Shown: piece after piece, positions 14,437 to 23,295 of the stretch
Numbering within the stretch: position 1 is the first letter of the stretch
Layout: the number at the start of each line of letters is the position of its first letter
Assembly (NCBI GenBank): GCA_902490005.1
Contig: CABUCM010000038.1
Coordinates: 1 to 26,325 of the forward strand
Length of the DNA: 26,325 bases
Source of the DNA: an uncultured Ruminiclostridium sp.
Lineage (GTDB): Bacteria > Bacillota > Clostridia > Oscillospirales > Acutalibacteraceae
Direction: 5' to 3'
The notes under the pieces: generated by a model
Told to the model about the DNA's origin: nothing
Databases searched by the model: none
The model's input: only the letters and a program-made list of their open reading frames with translations
Made by a program: the position numbers and the translations under genes

Positions 14437-15930
14437 TCAAGGCGTCAAGATAAGGGAAACCACGCTGGCCTTGGGCAGCGTCAGGTTCAGCCGGCCGTTT
14501 TCCAGCCGGAAATCCGTAAACCTCGCCGGAACCACCGTTTCCGGCGCCTCAAAGGTGTTCCGCGCGTGGATCTCCCCAGTAAGAATTTCCCCCTGGCACC
14601 GGCGGCAGTCCCAATGGAGAACTTCCGCCTCCAAGGCGTAATCCCGGTCCAGACAGCAGTTCACCAGGGTAACCAGCAGGCCCCCGTCTTTTTCGGAAAC
14701 AGAATAGGAAACACAGGGCAGCTCCTGCCCCTGGAAGGAAACCGCATCCTCCTCTACAAAGCTGTGGACCAGAGTGGCGTCCTGGTGGTTCTGGTACATG
14801 CGGAACACGTAATACACCGGGGTTTTAATCAGCTGATCCCCCTTCGTTTCCAGAATGCTGCACAGGGCGTTGATGGACATACACAGGCTGCACAGCAGCA
14901 GATCCCTGGATCTTTTGTTGTAAATGTTCAGCACCGCGGCGGCCACCAGCGCGTCCCGCATGGTCATATGCATGGACCACAGCTCTTGGGGGTTTTCCTG
15001 GCGGTACCAGGTGCCCCACTCGTCGATAGCTAGCTTGACGTTTTGGTTCCCATCCCGGCGGTTTAAAATTCCCAGATGCCGGGTGATGCTGGCATCGATT
15101 TTCAGCGCGTTCTGCAAAGTGGCATAATATTCCGCCTCCGTGAATTCCACGCTGCCGCCGCTGACAATGGGCCCGCCCCGCATGCTTTGGCCGCTGCCCT
15201 CCGGAATGGACGGGATGATCTGGTAAAGGGTCATAGCGTCAAAGCTGCCTGGCTCTGCCAGCTCCGCCAGCTGGTCCGTATGCTCATAGGAAAAATGCTG
15301 GGGCCCCCTCAGCAGGCGGACCAGTTTATTGTCCCCGTATTCCCGGGCAAATTGGCTGTACCGCCGGTAATCCTCCGAGTAGCCTCGGGCGGTCTCGTAA
15401 AACCACCACTCGTTACCCATACAGATGTATTTTAGCCTCCAGGGCTTTTCCCTGCCGTTTTTCTTCCGCAGCCGGGTCATTTCGGTATCCCCGTCAAAGG
15501 TGATGTATTCCAGCCAGGACGCGGTTTCCCGCACGGTGGCGCTGCCCACGTTGAACACCAAATAGGGCTCGCAGCCCAGGGTTTCGCAGAGGTTGAAAAA
15601 TTCATGGGTGCCGAAGCTGTTATCCTCCACCTGATGGGTCCAGCGGTTGATCAGAGGCTTTCTCTCCTCCTGAGGCCCCACCCCGTCCAGCCAGTGGTAA
15701 GAATCTGCCACCCCGCCGCCGGGCCAATGGAGCAGCGGCACCCGGATATCCCGGTAAGCCTGGATAATATCCAGCCGGACTCCGTCCTGGTTGGGAATTG
15801 GGGAATCCTTGCCCACAAACAGCCCGTCATAGACGATTCTGCCCGCCTGCTCGATAAATTGGCCGTACAATTCCTTATTGATTTTACTTTTTTTCTGAAG
15901 GGGGTCGATGGTCATGCGAAGTTTTTTCAT
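14437..15930 (-). CDS. GH51 alpha-N-arabinofuranosidase
   Basis: Intracellular retaining glycosidase removing terminal alpha-L-arabinofuranosyl residues; 497 aa, the family's normal size, with no signal peptide. Seen: YGQFIEQAGRIVYDGLFVG (22-40), the core LHWPGGGVADSYHWLDGVGP (67-86), NSFGTHEFFNLCETLG (104-119), the acid/base Glu174 in MGNEWW and the nucleophile Glu304 in IDEWGTWY, then a C-terminal beta domain. AGGAGG precedes the ATG. The gene is 15 bases downstream of the PocR/AraC regulator and co-directional with it, so the pair forms an operon diverging from the transporter operon. The natural linkage cleaved cannot be read from sequence; other GH51 members are endoglucanases, but the motifs here fit the arabinofuranosidase group. 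Confidence 0.92.
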   Translation of the reverse strand: MKKLRMTIDPLQKKSKINKELYGQFIEQAGRIVYDGLFVGKDSPIPNQDGVRLDIIQAYRDIRVPLLHWPGGGVADSYHWLDGVGPQEERKPLINRWTHQVEDNSFGTHEFFNLCETLGCEPYLVFNVGSATVRETASWLEYITFDGDTEMTRLRKKNGREKPWRLKYICMGNEWWFYETARGYSEDYRRYSQFAREYGDNKLVRLLRGPQHFSYEHTDQLAELAEPGSFDAMTLYQIIPSIPEGSGQSMRGGPIVSGGSVEFTEAEYYATLQNALKIDASITRHLGILNRRDGNQNVKLAIDEWGTWYRQENPQELWSMHMTMRDALVAAAVLNIYNKRSRDLLLCSLCMSINALCSILETKGDQLIKTPVYYVFRMYQNHQDATLVHSFVEEDAVSFQGQELPCVSYSVSEKDGGLLVTLVNCCLDRDYALEAEVLHWDCRRCQGEILTGEIHARNTFEAPETVVPARFTDFRLENGRLNLTLPKASVVSLILTP

Positions 15931-15945
15931 TTTAAATACCTCCTG

Positions 15946-16863
15946 TTACAATTTGTTGGGATGCTCGGAAACCGAAATAGACGGGCTGGGCCGATACCGG
16001 CTGGGATCCAGGCCCAGCCGGTGAATGTTGGCGCTGCGGTACTGGGTCGGGGACATGCCGAAAATCCTGCGGAACAGGCGGGAAAAGTAGTTATAGTCGT
16101 CAATGCCCAGCAGGGTGGAAATGTAATTGATTTTATAGTCCGTAAGATAAAGATACTCGCTGGCCTTGATCATTTTCCGGCGGGCTACATAGTTGCTCAG
16201 GGACATTCCTGTGTTTTGCTTGGTCCGGTGGTAGATCGTAGACGGACTGATAAAGATCGCGGCGCTGATATCCTCCACCGTGATCTTATCGTGGATGTGC
16301 CCGTCGATATAGCTGTCGATCCGCTCCCAAATTGGGTCGTCCTGGATTCGGATGTATTTCGCGGTGATGGTTTCAATGCAGGAAAGCATCACCCTGGCGC
16401 CGGCTTCCCGAAATTCCTGGCTGATGACCGGCAGGGCGCAGATTGCGGCCCACCATTTCTCTTTTTCTTTCCTCGGCATAAAATCCTGACACCGGCTGAA
16501 GATTTCTTTACGGGCACGCTCAGGTTCGTCCTCGGTAAGCATAGAGCCAAAGATGATGTAACCGCAGGTCTCTTTATTGCACACCACAGGAAAACATAAT
16601 TCCGTTAAACCGATATGGCAGCGGTAAACATAGTAATCCTGACCGGAAAGCCGTGCGCTGGTACAGCCGCCCCGGTCGCTGGCAAGGCACCGCCTGTATC
16701 CCTCCGACGTGCTGTGGACCAGCTCGCAGAAGGGATACAGGCCCCCAAAGTGGATGCACTGCCCAAAGTAATTCCGGTCCAGCAGATCAGCGCAGAAGCC
16801 GCTGATCTGGGAGAAGCTGTTGAGCAAAATCCCGATCCTTTCAAAATCCAACGTAAATCCCAT
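15946..16863 (-). CDS. AraC-family regulator with N-terminal PocR-type sensory domain
   Basis: Transcription factor of about 305 aa. The N-terminal half (LLNSFSQISGF, then a Cys-rich part with YRRCLASDRGGC and LCFPVVCNKETCGYIIFG) matches the PocR ligand-binding domain. The C-terminal 100 residues hold two AraC helix-turn-helix motifs (TVEDISAAIFISPSTIYH; NYISTLLGIDDYNYFSRLFR) ending in FGMSPTQYRS. The start at 16863 is preferred because CGGAGG lies 9 bases upstream; an ATG at 16890 lacks a ribosome site. PocR domains are known or proposed to bind small hydrocarbon or sugar derivatives. It likely activates both the GH51 gene and the divergent transporter operon. Confidence 0.88.
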   Translation of the reverse strand: MGFTLDFERIGILLNSFSQISGFCADLLDRNYFGQCIHFGGLYPFCELVHSTSEGYRRCLASDRGGCTSARLSGQDYYVYRCHIGLTELCFPVVCNKETCGYIIFGSMLTEDEPERARKEIFSRCQDFMPRKEKEKWWAAICALPVISQEFREAGARVMLSCIETITAKYIRIQDDPIWERIDSYIDGHIHDKITVEDISAAIFISPSTIYHRTKQNTGMSLSNYVARRKMIKASEYLYLTDYKINYISTLLGIDDYNYFSRLFRRIFGMSPTQYRSANIHRLGLDPSRYRPSPSISVSEHPNKL

Positions 16864-17056
16864 GGGCCGTATCCTCCGTAAAAGTTTCATTCGCCAGACT
16901 TGTCCTTTGCGCCGTCTTGCTGAAACTAATTTATTATTTCACGGCTCAATATGCAATAAGCAGCAGGCCTCCAAGCAGTATAGTGCTAAAAATGTGCAGA
17001 ACACTCACTTTGCACCGTATCTGATGTCAATTATAATAAACACATAATTTTTGATC

Positions 17057-17091
17057 GGCGGTTTTATTTTGTAAAAAACAGGCGGTTTTAT
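17057..17091. promoter_or_regulatory. Direct repeat in the divergent control region, candidate AraC-type operator
   Basis: GGCGGTTTTAT occurs at 17057-17067 and again at 17081-17091, 24 bases apart. Tandem direct half-sites are usual for AraC-family proteins. The repeats lie in the roughly 330-base region between the regulator (16863) and the transporter operon (17196). Apart from them, a weak -10-like TATAGT near 17152-17157 is the only promoter element I see; the rest shows no gene. Confidence 0.45.
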
Positions 17092-17195
17092 CAAAAAGTA
17101 CGGTTCTTTCCCCTGTTTTTCCTGTTTTCCCGCCCCGGTATCCCGTGCAATATAGTGCGTTTCGTTTGACAATATATTCTTTGGGAGGTATGTAC

Positions 17196-18155
17196 ATGAA
17201 TTCGTCGTCCGTAGCAAGCAAAATGACGAGGGCCCATGGCAGGCGGCCTTCAAAAAACCGGATGAGAGACCATCTCTCCGGCTGGCTGTTTGTCCTGCCG
17301 CTGCTGGTGGTATTTCTGGTGTTTATCGGTATCCCGGTATTCCGAACCGTCTTCTATTTGGGGTTTACCGATTACAACCTGATGAAGGACCCCACCTGGG
17401 TAGGGCTGTCCAATTATGAAAAGCTGTTCACCTCGGACCCTAACGCGGGCAACATGTGGGGCGCTACCTTTCGGATCCCCCTGTATCTAATCCCCCTGCA
17501 CGTTGGGCTTTCCCTGCTCATCGCGTTTCTGGTCCACTCCTGCCGGCTGAAAGCGGTGCAGTACGCCACCCGCACCCTTATTTATTTTCCCGTCCTGGCA
17601 ACCACCGCTTCGGTGGCCATCGCCTGGAACTATATGTTCAATGAAAACCGGGGCGTCATCAACTGGCTGCTGCAGCAGGTCGGAATTTTAAGGCCGGACC
17701 AAAACGTGCGCTGGCTTATCAGCACGGAAACCGCCATGTGGGCCATTGTCATCTTCAGCGCCTGGAAATTCATCGGCCAGCATTTCCTGTACTATTTCGT
17801 GGGGCTGCAAAATATCCCGGACACCTACTATGAGGCCGCCAAAATCGACGGCGCCAACAGCCTTCAAATGTTCTGGAAGGTAACCCTTCCCCTGATTACC
17901 CCCACTATCTTTTTTATCCTGATGGTTTCCCTTACCGGCACCATGCAGGCCTTCGACGAGCCCTTTTTCGTCACCAGCGGCGGCCCGGGCTATTACACCA
18001 CCAACGCGGCGCTGTATATTTACCGCAAAGCGTTCCAGGCCTACGACATGGGCTACGCCTCGGCGGTAGCCGCCATACTGTTTATCATTGTGTTCCTGCT
18101 GACTCTTTTGCAGCTATGGAGCCAAAAGAAATGGGTGGTGTATGACTATGAATAA
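17196..18155 (+). CDS. Sugar ABC transporter permease, CUT1 family (MalF-like)
   Basis: Inner-membrane subunit of a carbohydrate importer, 319 aa from this start. About six membrane helices are visible, beginning with WLFVLPLLVVFLVFIGIPVF. The ATPase-contact EAA loop reads YYEAAKIDGANSLQMFWKVT near residue 230. GGGAGG (17183-17188) sets the start at 17196; the ATG at 17190 is too close to it. The gene overlaps the second permease by 14 bases. No ATP-binding protein gene is present in the locus, as is common in CUT1 systems that share an MsmK-type ATPase encoded elsewhere. Confidence 0.93.
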   Translation: MNSSSVASKMTRAHGRRPSKNRMRDHLSGWLFVLPLLVVFLVFIGIPVFRTVFYLGFTDYNLMKDPTWVGLSNYEKLFTSDPNAGNMWGATFRIPLYLIPLHVGLSLLIAFLVHSCRLKAVQYATRTLIYFPVLATTASVAIAWNYMFNENRGVINWLLQQVGILRPDQNVRWLISTETAMWAIVIFSAWKFIGQHFLYYFVGLQNIPDTYYEAAKIDGANSLQMFWKVTLPLITPTIFFILMVSLTGTMQAFDEPFFVTSGGPGYYTTNAALYIYRKAFQAYDMGYASAVAAILFIIVFLLTLLQLWSQKKWVVYDYE

Positions 18156-19011
18156 AGGAGAGGCCAGCTTGAGAAGAAGAAAACCCAAAGTGAAGCGCGC
18201 GGTGTCCCAGGGGCTGATTATCCTGGGCTGCCTGGCGATCTGCCTGATATGGGTCCTTCCCTTTTTGTGGATGATCGGCACCAGCATGAGAAAGGAAATC
18301 GATTCCTTTAACCTGCCGCCAGCCTTCTGGCCGGAACAGTGGAATATTGAAAATTATCAAAAGGTGTTCGATATGATTCCCTTTCTGAAATTCACCTGGA
18401 ACAGCTTTTTTATTTCCGCATCCGCTACCCTGGCTATGCTGATCGTCACATCAATGGCGGCTTATGCTTTTGCCAGGATCGACTTCGCTTTTAAAAAAAT
18501 CGCGTTCCCTATTTTGCTTTCCGGCATGATGATCCCGGTTTCCTCCACCCTGGTGCCCCTGTTTTTCACCATTCGGGACCTGAACCTAATGGACACCCAG
18601 GCGGCGGTGATCCTGCTGGGAATCTACTATCCCATCGGCCTATTGCTGCTCAGGCAGTTTATGATGACCATACCGAAAAGCTACGACGAGGCGGCCTACA
18701 TAGACGGCGCCAGCCGCCTGCGGATTTTTTGGTCCATTATCCTTCCTATGTCCCGGTCCACCATGATTGTGGCGGCGGTGCTGTGCTTTGTGGTGAACTG
18801 GAATAATTACCTGGTTCCCTTGGTGTTCCTGAATTCGGAAGGCAATTACCCCCTGACCCTGGGAATGCAGTTCCTAAAAGACAGCTGGACCATCGACCAG
18901 ACGGTGATGCTGGCGGCGGTAGTGCTCAGCGTCATTCCCCCGGCGATCGTATACATCACCTGCCAGAAATTCCTGCTGCAGGGTGTCATCACCTCGGGAC
19001 TGAAATCTTAA
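18142..19011 (+). CDS. Sugar ABC transporter permease, CUT1 family (MalG-like)
   Basis: Second membrane subunit of the importer, 289 aa, with about six membrane helices. A basic N-terminus (RRRKPKVKRAV) precedes the first helix LIILGCLAICLIWVLPFLW. The EAA loop reads YDEAAYIDGASRLRIFWSII near residue 180. Translation is probably coupled to the first permease (14-base overlap); ATGs at 18142 and 18148 are both possible. It ends 68 bases before the binding protein gene. Substrate specificity is decided by the binding protein, not by this subunit. Confidence 0.93.
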   Translation: MTMNKGEASLRRRKPKVKRAVSQGLIILGCLAICLIWVLPFLWMIGTSMRKEIDSFNLPPAFWPEQWNIENYQKVFDMIPFLKFTWNSFFISASATLAMLIVTSMAAYAFARIDFAFKKIAFPILLSGMMIPVSSTLVPLFFTIRDLNLMDTQAAVILLGIYYPIGLLLLRQFMMTIPKSYDEAAYIDGASRLRIFWSIILPMSRSTMIVAAVLCFVVNWNNYLVPLVFLNSEGNYPLTLGMQFLKDSWTIDQTVMLAAVVLSVIPPAIVYITCQKFLLQGVITSGLKS

Positions 19012-19079
19012 AACGCGCACGTTTGCCCAAGGGCGGCTGGCCACCAACCAAGGGCAATGGAAATAATGAAAGGAGTATC

Positions 19080-20420
19080 ATGATGAAAACAATGAAAAAA
19101 ATTGGAAGCCTGCTGCTGGCGGCCGCTATGCTGCTGTCCGCGGCGGCCTGCGGTTCCTCCGGCGGAGAAAGCTCCGCCGCTCCCAGCGGGGACGGGTCCA
19201 GCGCGGCGGAAAACTCCCAGGGCGGCGCCAGCGCCGGCGGGGATACCGTTACGGTCTGCTATCACGGCGACACCTATGTCAAGGATGCCGACGGCAACGA
19301 CGTCATGAAGGACATTTTCCAGGACTTTACCGATGAAACCGGCATCAACGTGGAACTGACCTACATCGCCAACAGCGACTGGGCGGACTATACCACCAAG
19401 GTACAGACCCTGTTCGCCTCCGGCACCGCCCCGGATGTCATTTATGTGGCGGTAGAAAACCAGGAAGCCTTCATTCAAAACGACATGCTTCAGCCGCTGG
19501 ACCCCTATCTGGACGCGCATCCGGAGATCGTAGAGGACTATGAGGAAAACGTAGCCGAAGCCTTAAGAAACGCCGCCCAGTACGACGACGGGCTGTACGG
19601 CTTGTTAAACTGCTATGAAACCTGCGTTATGTGGCTGAACAAGGACATTTTGGCGGAGGCCGGCTTAGAGGTTCCGGATCCCAATTGGAACTGGGATGAC
19701 TTTGTTTCCTACTGTGAAACCATCGCGGATAAAACCGACAAATTCGCCTATTGCATCCCCACCACCTATTTCACCGCCAACGGCTGGTACTATTCCTTCG
19801 GCACCGGTTACGTCAACGAGGACTACACCGACACCATCTTCGACAGCGACCAATCCAAGGAGCTGATGCAGTTCTGGCTGGATTCCTATGAAAAGGGCTG
19901 GTGCCCCGGCGATCCATTTAATCTGGACGGCCCGGTGGAGCTGGCCTCCGGCAGAATCGCCATGACCTCTGTAGGCCGCTGGGGTTCTTCCACCTGCTTT
20001 AACAACGACATGACCAACGTAGCCACCGCCTATATCCCCACTAAGTATTCCGATAAAAAGGTATCCGCCTGGGGATTCCTGGGGGTCTCCTCTAAAACCG
20101 ATAACTATGACGCTGCCGCCGCCCTGGCCTGCTGGACCGCCAGCTACGACTTCTCTAAGCGCTACTGCTCAGAGGTCAACGGCAACATCCCCGCCAGAAC
20201 CGATGTGAACACTCCCGACAATTACCTGTTCGACTGGGATGGCCAGGAGATTTTCTACACGGTTGCCGACAGCGCCGTGGGTATGCAGAACCCCACCTGC
20301 TACGCCGAGCTGGAAACCATCTGGAAGTCCGCTGTGACCAACGTGCTTTCCGGCGCTAAGGATGTGGATACCGCGGTCAACGACGCGGCGGCGGAGATGC
20401 GCTCCTCTCTGGCCTCCTAA
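19080..20420 (+). CDS. Extracellular sugar-binding lipoprotein of the ABC importer
   Basis: Solute-binding protein of 446 aa anchored outside the membrane. The signal peptide MKKIGSLLLAAAMLLSAAAC ends at the lipidated Cys24, followed by a Gly/Ser/Ala-rich tether (25-50). The mature domain starts DTVTVCYHGD and has the family pattern FASGTAPDVIYVAVENQEAF with a C-terminal FSKRYCSEVNGNIPARTDV block. AAAGGAG precedes the ATG pair at 19080/19083; the first is taken. It has the usual length of family 1 binding proteins. Together with the neighbouring rhamnosidase and arabinofuranosidase it probably binds a plant-type oligosaccharide or glycoside; the ligand is not readable from sequence. Confidence 0.93.
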   Translation: MMKTMKKIGSLLLAAAMLLSAAACGSSGGESSAAPSGDGSSAAENSQGGASAGGDTVTVCYHGDTYVKDADGNDVMKDIFQDFTDETGINVELTYIANSDWADYTTKVQTLFASGTAPDVIYVAVENQEAFIQNDMLQPLDPYLDAHPEIVEDYEENVAEALRNAAQYDDGLYGLLNCYETCVMWLNKDILAEAGLEVPDPNWNWDDFVSYCETIADKTDKFAYCIPTTYFTANGWYYSFGTGYVNEDYTDTIFDSDQSKELMQFWLDSYEKGWCPGDPFNLDGPVELASGRIAMTSVGRWGSSTCFNNDMTNVATAYIPTKYSDKKVSAWGFLGVSSKTDNYDAAAALACWTASYDFSKRYCSEVNGNIPARTDVNTPDNYLFDWDGQEIFYTVADSAVGMQNPTCYAELETIWKSAVTNVLSGAKDVDTAVNDAAAEMRSSLAS

Positions 20421-20458
20421 AATTCCCCCTCGCTTTTGAAAGTAAAACGGTAAGCTGG

Positions 20459-20489
20459 GAGACGCACTGATTGGTGTTCAGTGCGTCTC
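20459..20489 (+). terminator. Hairpin between the binding protein and rhamnosidase genes
   Basis: GAGACGCACTGA (20459-20470) and its complement (20478-20489) enclose a 7-base loop and are followed by TTATTCT, a poor T-run. It may partly terminate or stabilise the upstream mRNA, giving more binding protein than enzyme. Confidence 0.55.
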
Positions 20490-20518
20490 TTATTCTAAAT
20501 AATAGGGAGAGTCTGTCT

Positions 20519-23182
20519 ATGAGCCATTGTTTTCAAGTTTACGGGCTGACCTGCGGCCATGTAACCAATCCTTTAGCTATTGAGCAGGACGCCGTTTCCT
20601 TTGGATGGAAGGCTAGTCATCCCATCCCGGGAGCGCTGCAAAAATCATACCGTATCCAGGTGTTTCAGGGCAATGATAATAGTACACCGGTTTGGGATTC
20701 GGGAACTATCCTTTCCAGGGCGTGCTATGGGATTCCTTATGAAGGCCCCGCTTTAGCCGAGGGACAAGATTACCGGTGGACAGTGGTGGTACAAGATGAG
20801 TTCGGCGTTTTTTGTGAAAGCAGTCCTGCTAGTTTCAGTATCGGTATTTCCCAATGGGACGGCTGCTGGCTGGCCGGCGCCAACTATATGGCGGGAGATA
20901 CGGCACCTTTGTTTCGAAAGGAATTCTCCGCGCCCGCGGACCTGGTCTCCGCCAAACTTTACCTGGCGGCTGTCGGATACGCTGAGGTGACACTGAACGG
21001 CAGAAGGATCAGCGACCGGGTCTTAGAGCCAGGCTGGACAGATTTTCGGAAAACCGTGCTGTATTCCGCCTATGACGTCTCCAAACTTCTGCGCGCCGGT
21101 GAAAACGCGGTGGGCGTCATGATGGGAAGCGGCTGGTATTCCAATGGGAATTTGTGCTATGATACCGCTTCCATGGGCGGGCAGTTCCTGCTGCAATTGG
21201 TGATGGTTCGGACAAACGGGGAAAGGATTACGGTTTCCAGCGGCCTGCATCAAGGCTGGCTTACCACCAGCAAAGGACCAGTCCGCCGCGAAAGCGTATA
21301 TCACGGTGAAACCTATGACGCCCGTATGGAAAAACCAGGCTGGTCCCAGCCTGGTTATCTTCCGGGCCCAGAGGATGGCTGGCAGGAGCCCCTATGGGCA
21401 GAGCCGCCGGAGGGCAGGCTACGTCCCCAGGTGATGGAGCCCATCCGCGTGCGAAAGGCGCTGGAGCCGGTGGAAATCCATCAGACAGGGCCGGATGAAT
21501 ATGTGTTTGATTTTGGCCAGAATTTGGCTGGATGGGCAAGGCTGAAAGTACAAGGGCAAAGGGGGCAAAAAGTAGAACTGAAATTCGCGGAAAATGTCTA
21601 TCCAGATGGTTCTATCGACGTCACAACCACACGGAACGCCCTGGCCCAGGACGAATATATTTTAAAGGGCCAGGGGGTGGAACAATATGAGCCCCAGTTT
21701 ACCTATCACGGTTTTCGCTATGTTAGGATGCGGGGCTATCCAGGGATTCCCGGCCCGGACGCTTTAAAAGCCTGCCTTGTTTGCTCCGATGTGGCTTCTC
21801 GGGGCCAGTTTTCCTGCGGCAGCGAAATCTTAAACAGAATCCACCAGGCGGCGCTGTGGACTGAGCTTTCTAACCTACACAGCATTCCCACCGATTGTCC
21901 GCAGCGCGATGAGCGTCTAGGCTGGTTAAATGACATGACGGTTCGGGCGGAGGAGGCGGTTTATAATTTTAATATGAGCGCCTTTTATGAAAAATGGACC
22001 GACGATATCCTGGATGGCCAGGGCCCCGTGACAGGAGCGCTGCCGGATGTGGCGCCTTTCTTCCGGCTTGGACGCCGCCCCGCCGATCCTGTCAGCTCCT
22101 GCCTGCTGGTGGTTCCGTGGCTGGTTTATCTTCATACCGGCGACAAAAGAATCCTCGACAAATGCTATGACGGCATGAAGCGCTGGGAAGCCTATCTGGA
22201 ACGGGTTTCAGATCAGGATATTGTAAAGTTCAGCTATTTCGGGGACTGGGCTGGGCCTGTCACAGCCTCCGACCCGGAAAGCGGCGCCAGCGGCTCGTAT
22301 TCCGCTGTTACGCCTCCCGATTTTATCTCTACCTGGGCTTACTATTTAAACTGCGTCCTATTGGAAAACATCGCCCGAGTTTTGGGTAAAGGGGAAGACG
22401 CCGACGCCTACCAAGCAATGAAGGGCAGAATTTTGAACCGTTTTAACCAAAAATTTTTTCACGATAATGAAAATCAATACGCAGCCGGAAGCCAGGCCTC
22501 CAACGTCTGCGGCCTGCTGCTGAACATGGTTCCTTCTGGCAAATCGGATCAGGTGCTCGCAAATTTAGTACATGATATCAAAGAGCGGCAGGGCACACAT
22601 CTCACAACAGGGAACCAATGCACAAAATATGTCATGGATGTGCTTACCCTCTACGGCCATATAGATACGGCCTTTGCGTTAGCCTCCCAAACCTCATACC
22701 CAAGCTGGGGCTATATGCTGGAAAACGGCGGAACTACCATTTGGGAACGATGGGAAAAGGCCAGCACCGGCTTAGTAACGGAATGCTGTTCCCAAAGCCA
22801 TCCCATGAATGCTTCTATTGACGCTTGGTTTTACAAATACCTAATAGGGATCCAGCCTGATCCCTCAGCGCCAGGATTCGAAAACATCCTGATCCGGCCC
22901 CGCATTCCCCAAAACCTGTCTTCCGCTTCTGGGGTACTGGAAACAGTGAGAGGCCCCATCGCCTCTTGCTGGAGCCAAAACAGCAGGCGGCTCACCCTGA
23001 AAATTGAAATCCCCTTTAATTCCACAGGGGATGTAACCTTAGAGACATCGGGCTTTTGCCGTATCGTTCGCGACGGCCAGGTTTTATGGCAAAAACAGGA
23101 TTCCTCCCCCATGTCTCAGCAGTCTATTACTCTTAGAGTGTTCCCTGGCAAGCACTCTTTTGTCTGTGAAAAGGACGTCTGA
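20519..23182 (+). CDS. GH78 alpha-L-rhamnosidase
   Basis: Inverting glycosidase releasing alpha-L-rhamnose; 887 aa, normal for the family. Domain order: N-terminal beta-sandwich (PLAIEQDAVSFGWKASHPIPG), a carbohydrate-binding-like domain (FRKEFSAPADLVSAKLYLAA; EPGWTDFRKTVLYSAYDVS), the (alpha/alpha)6 barrel with the conserved acidic block IPTDCPQRDERLGWLNDM at about 454-471 and GGTTIWERWEK near 740, and a C-terminal beta domain. No signal peptide, so it works on imported substrate. GGGAGAG precedes the chosen ATG at 20519; an in-frame GTG/TTG-type extension to 20471 would start inside the hairpin and is rejected. The product's neighbours suggest rhamnose next to arabinose in the substrate. 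Confidence 0.93.
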   Translation: MSHCFQVYGLTCGHVTNPLAIEQDAVSFGWKASHPIPGALQKSYRIQVFQGNDNSTPVWDSGTILSRACYGIPYEGPALAEGQDYRWTVVVQDEFGVFCESSPASFSIGISQWDGCWLAGANYMAGDTAPLFRKEFSAPADLVSAKLYLAAVGYAEVTLNGRRISDRVLEPGWTDFRKTVLYSAYDVSKLLRAGENAVGVMMGSGWYSNGNLCYDTASMGGQFLLQLVMVRTNGERITVSSGLHQGWLTTSKGPVRRESVYHGETYDARMEKPGWSQPGYLPGPEDGWQEPLWAEPPEGRLRPQVMEPIRVRKALEPVEIHQTGPDEYVFDFGQNLAGWARLKVQGQRGQKVELKFAENVYPDGSIDVTTTRNALAQDEYILKGQGVEQYEPQFTYHGFRYVRMRGYPGIPGPDALKACLVCSDVASRGQFSCGSEILNRIHQAALWTELSNLHSIPTDCPQRDERLGWLNDMTVRAEEAVYNFNMSAFYEKWTDDILDGQGPVTGALPDVAPFFRLGRRPADPVSSCLLVVPWLVYLHTGDKRILDKCYDGMKRWEAYLERVSDQDIVKFSYFGDWAGPVTASDPESGASGSYSAVTPPDFISTWAYYLNCVLLENIARVLGKGEDADAYQAMKGRILNRFNQKFFHDNENQYAAGSQASNVCGLLLNMVPSGKSDQVLANLVHDIKERQGTHLTTGNQCTKYVMDVLTLYGHIDTAFALASQTSYPSWGYMLENGGTTIWERWEKASTGLVTECCSQSHPMNASIDAWFYKYLIGIQPDPSAPGFENILIRPRIPQNLSSASGVLETVRGPIASCWSQNSRRLTLKIEIPFNSTGDVTLETSGFCRIVRDGQVLWQKQDSSPMSQQSITLRVFPGKHSFVCEKDV

Positions 23183-23295
23183 TAGGAAAGCGCACAGTCA
23201 TCTTAACCGGGGAATCAACCTATGACAGCCTGATTTTGTAATAATTTTTGTTAAATATACTTTATGTAAAATACGCCAAAGAAAAGGAGAATCCC

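Noticed and set aside
15604..16599. 331-aa plus-strand frame opposite GH51 and the AraC regulator
   Set aside because: It covers the coding strands of two well-recognised genes and has no ribosome site or family pattern.
17165..17195. TTGACA at 17165-17170 as -35 box of the transporter operon
   Set aside because: The matching -10 would fall on the ribosome site or start codon, giving an unlikely leaderless transcript.
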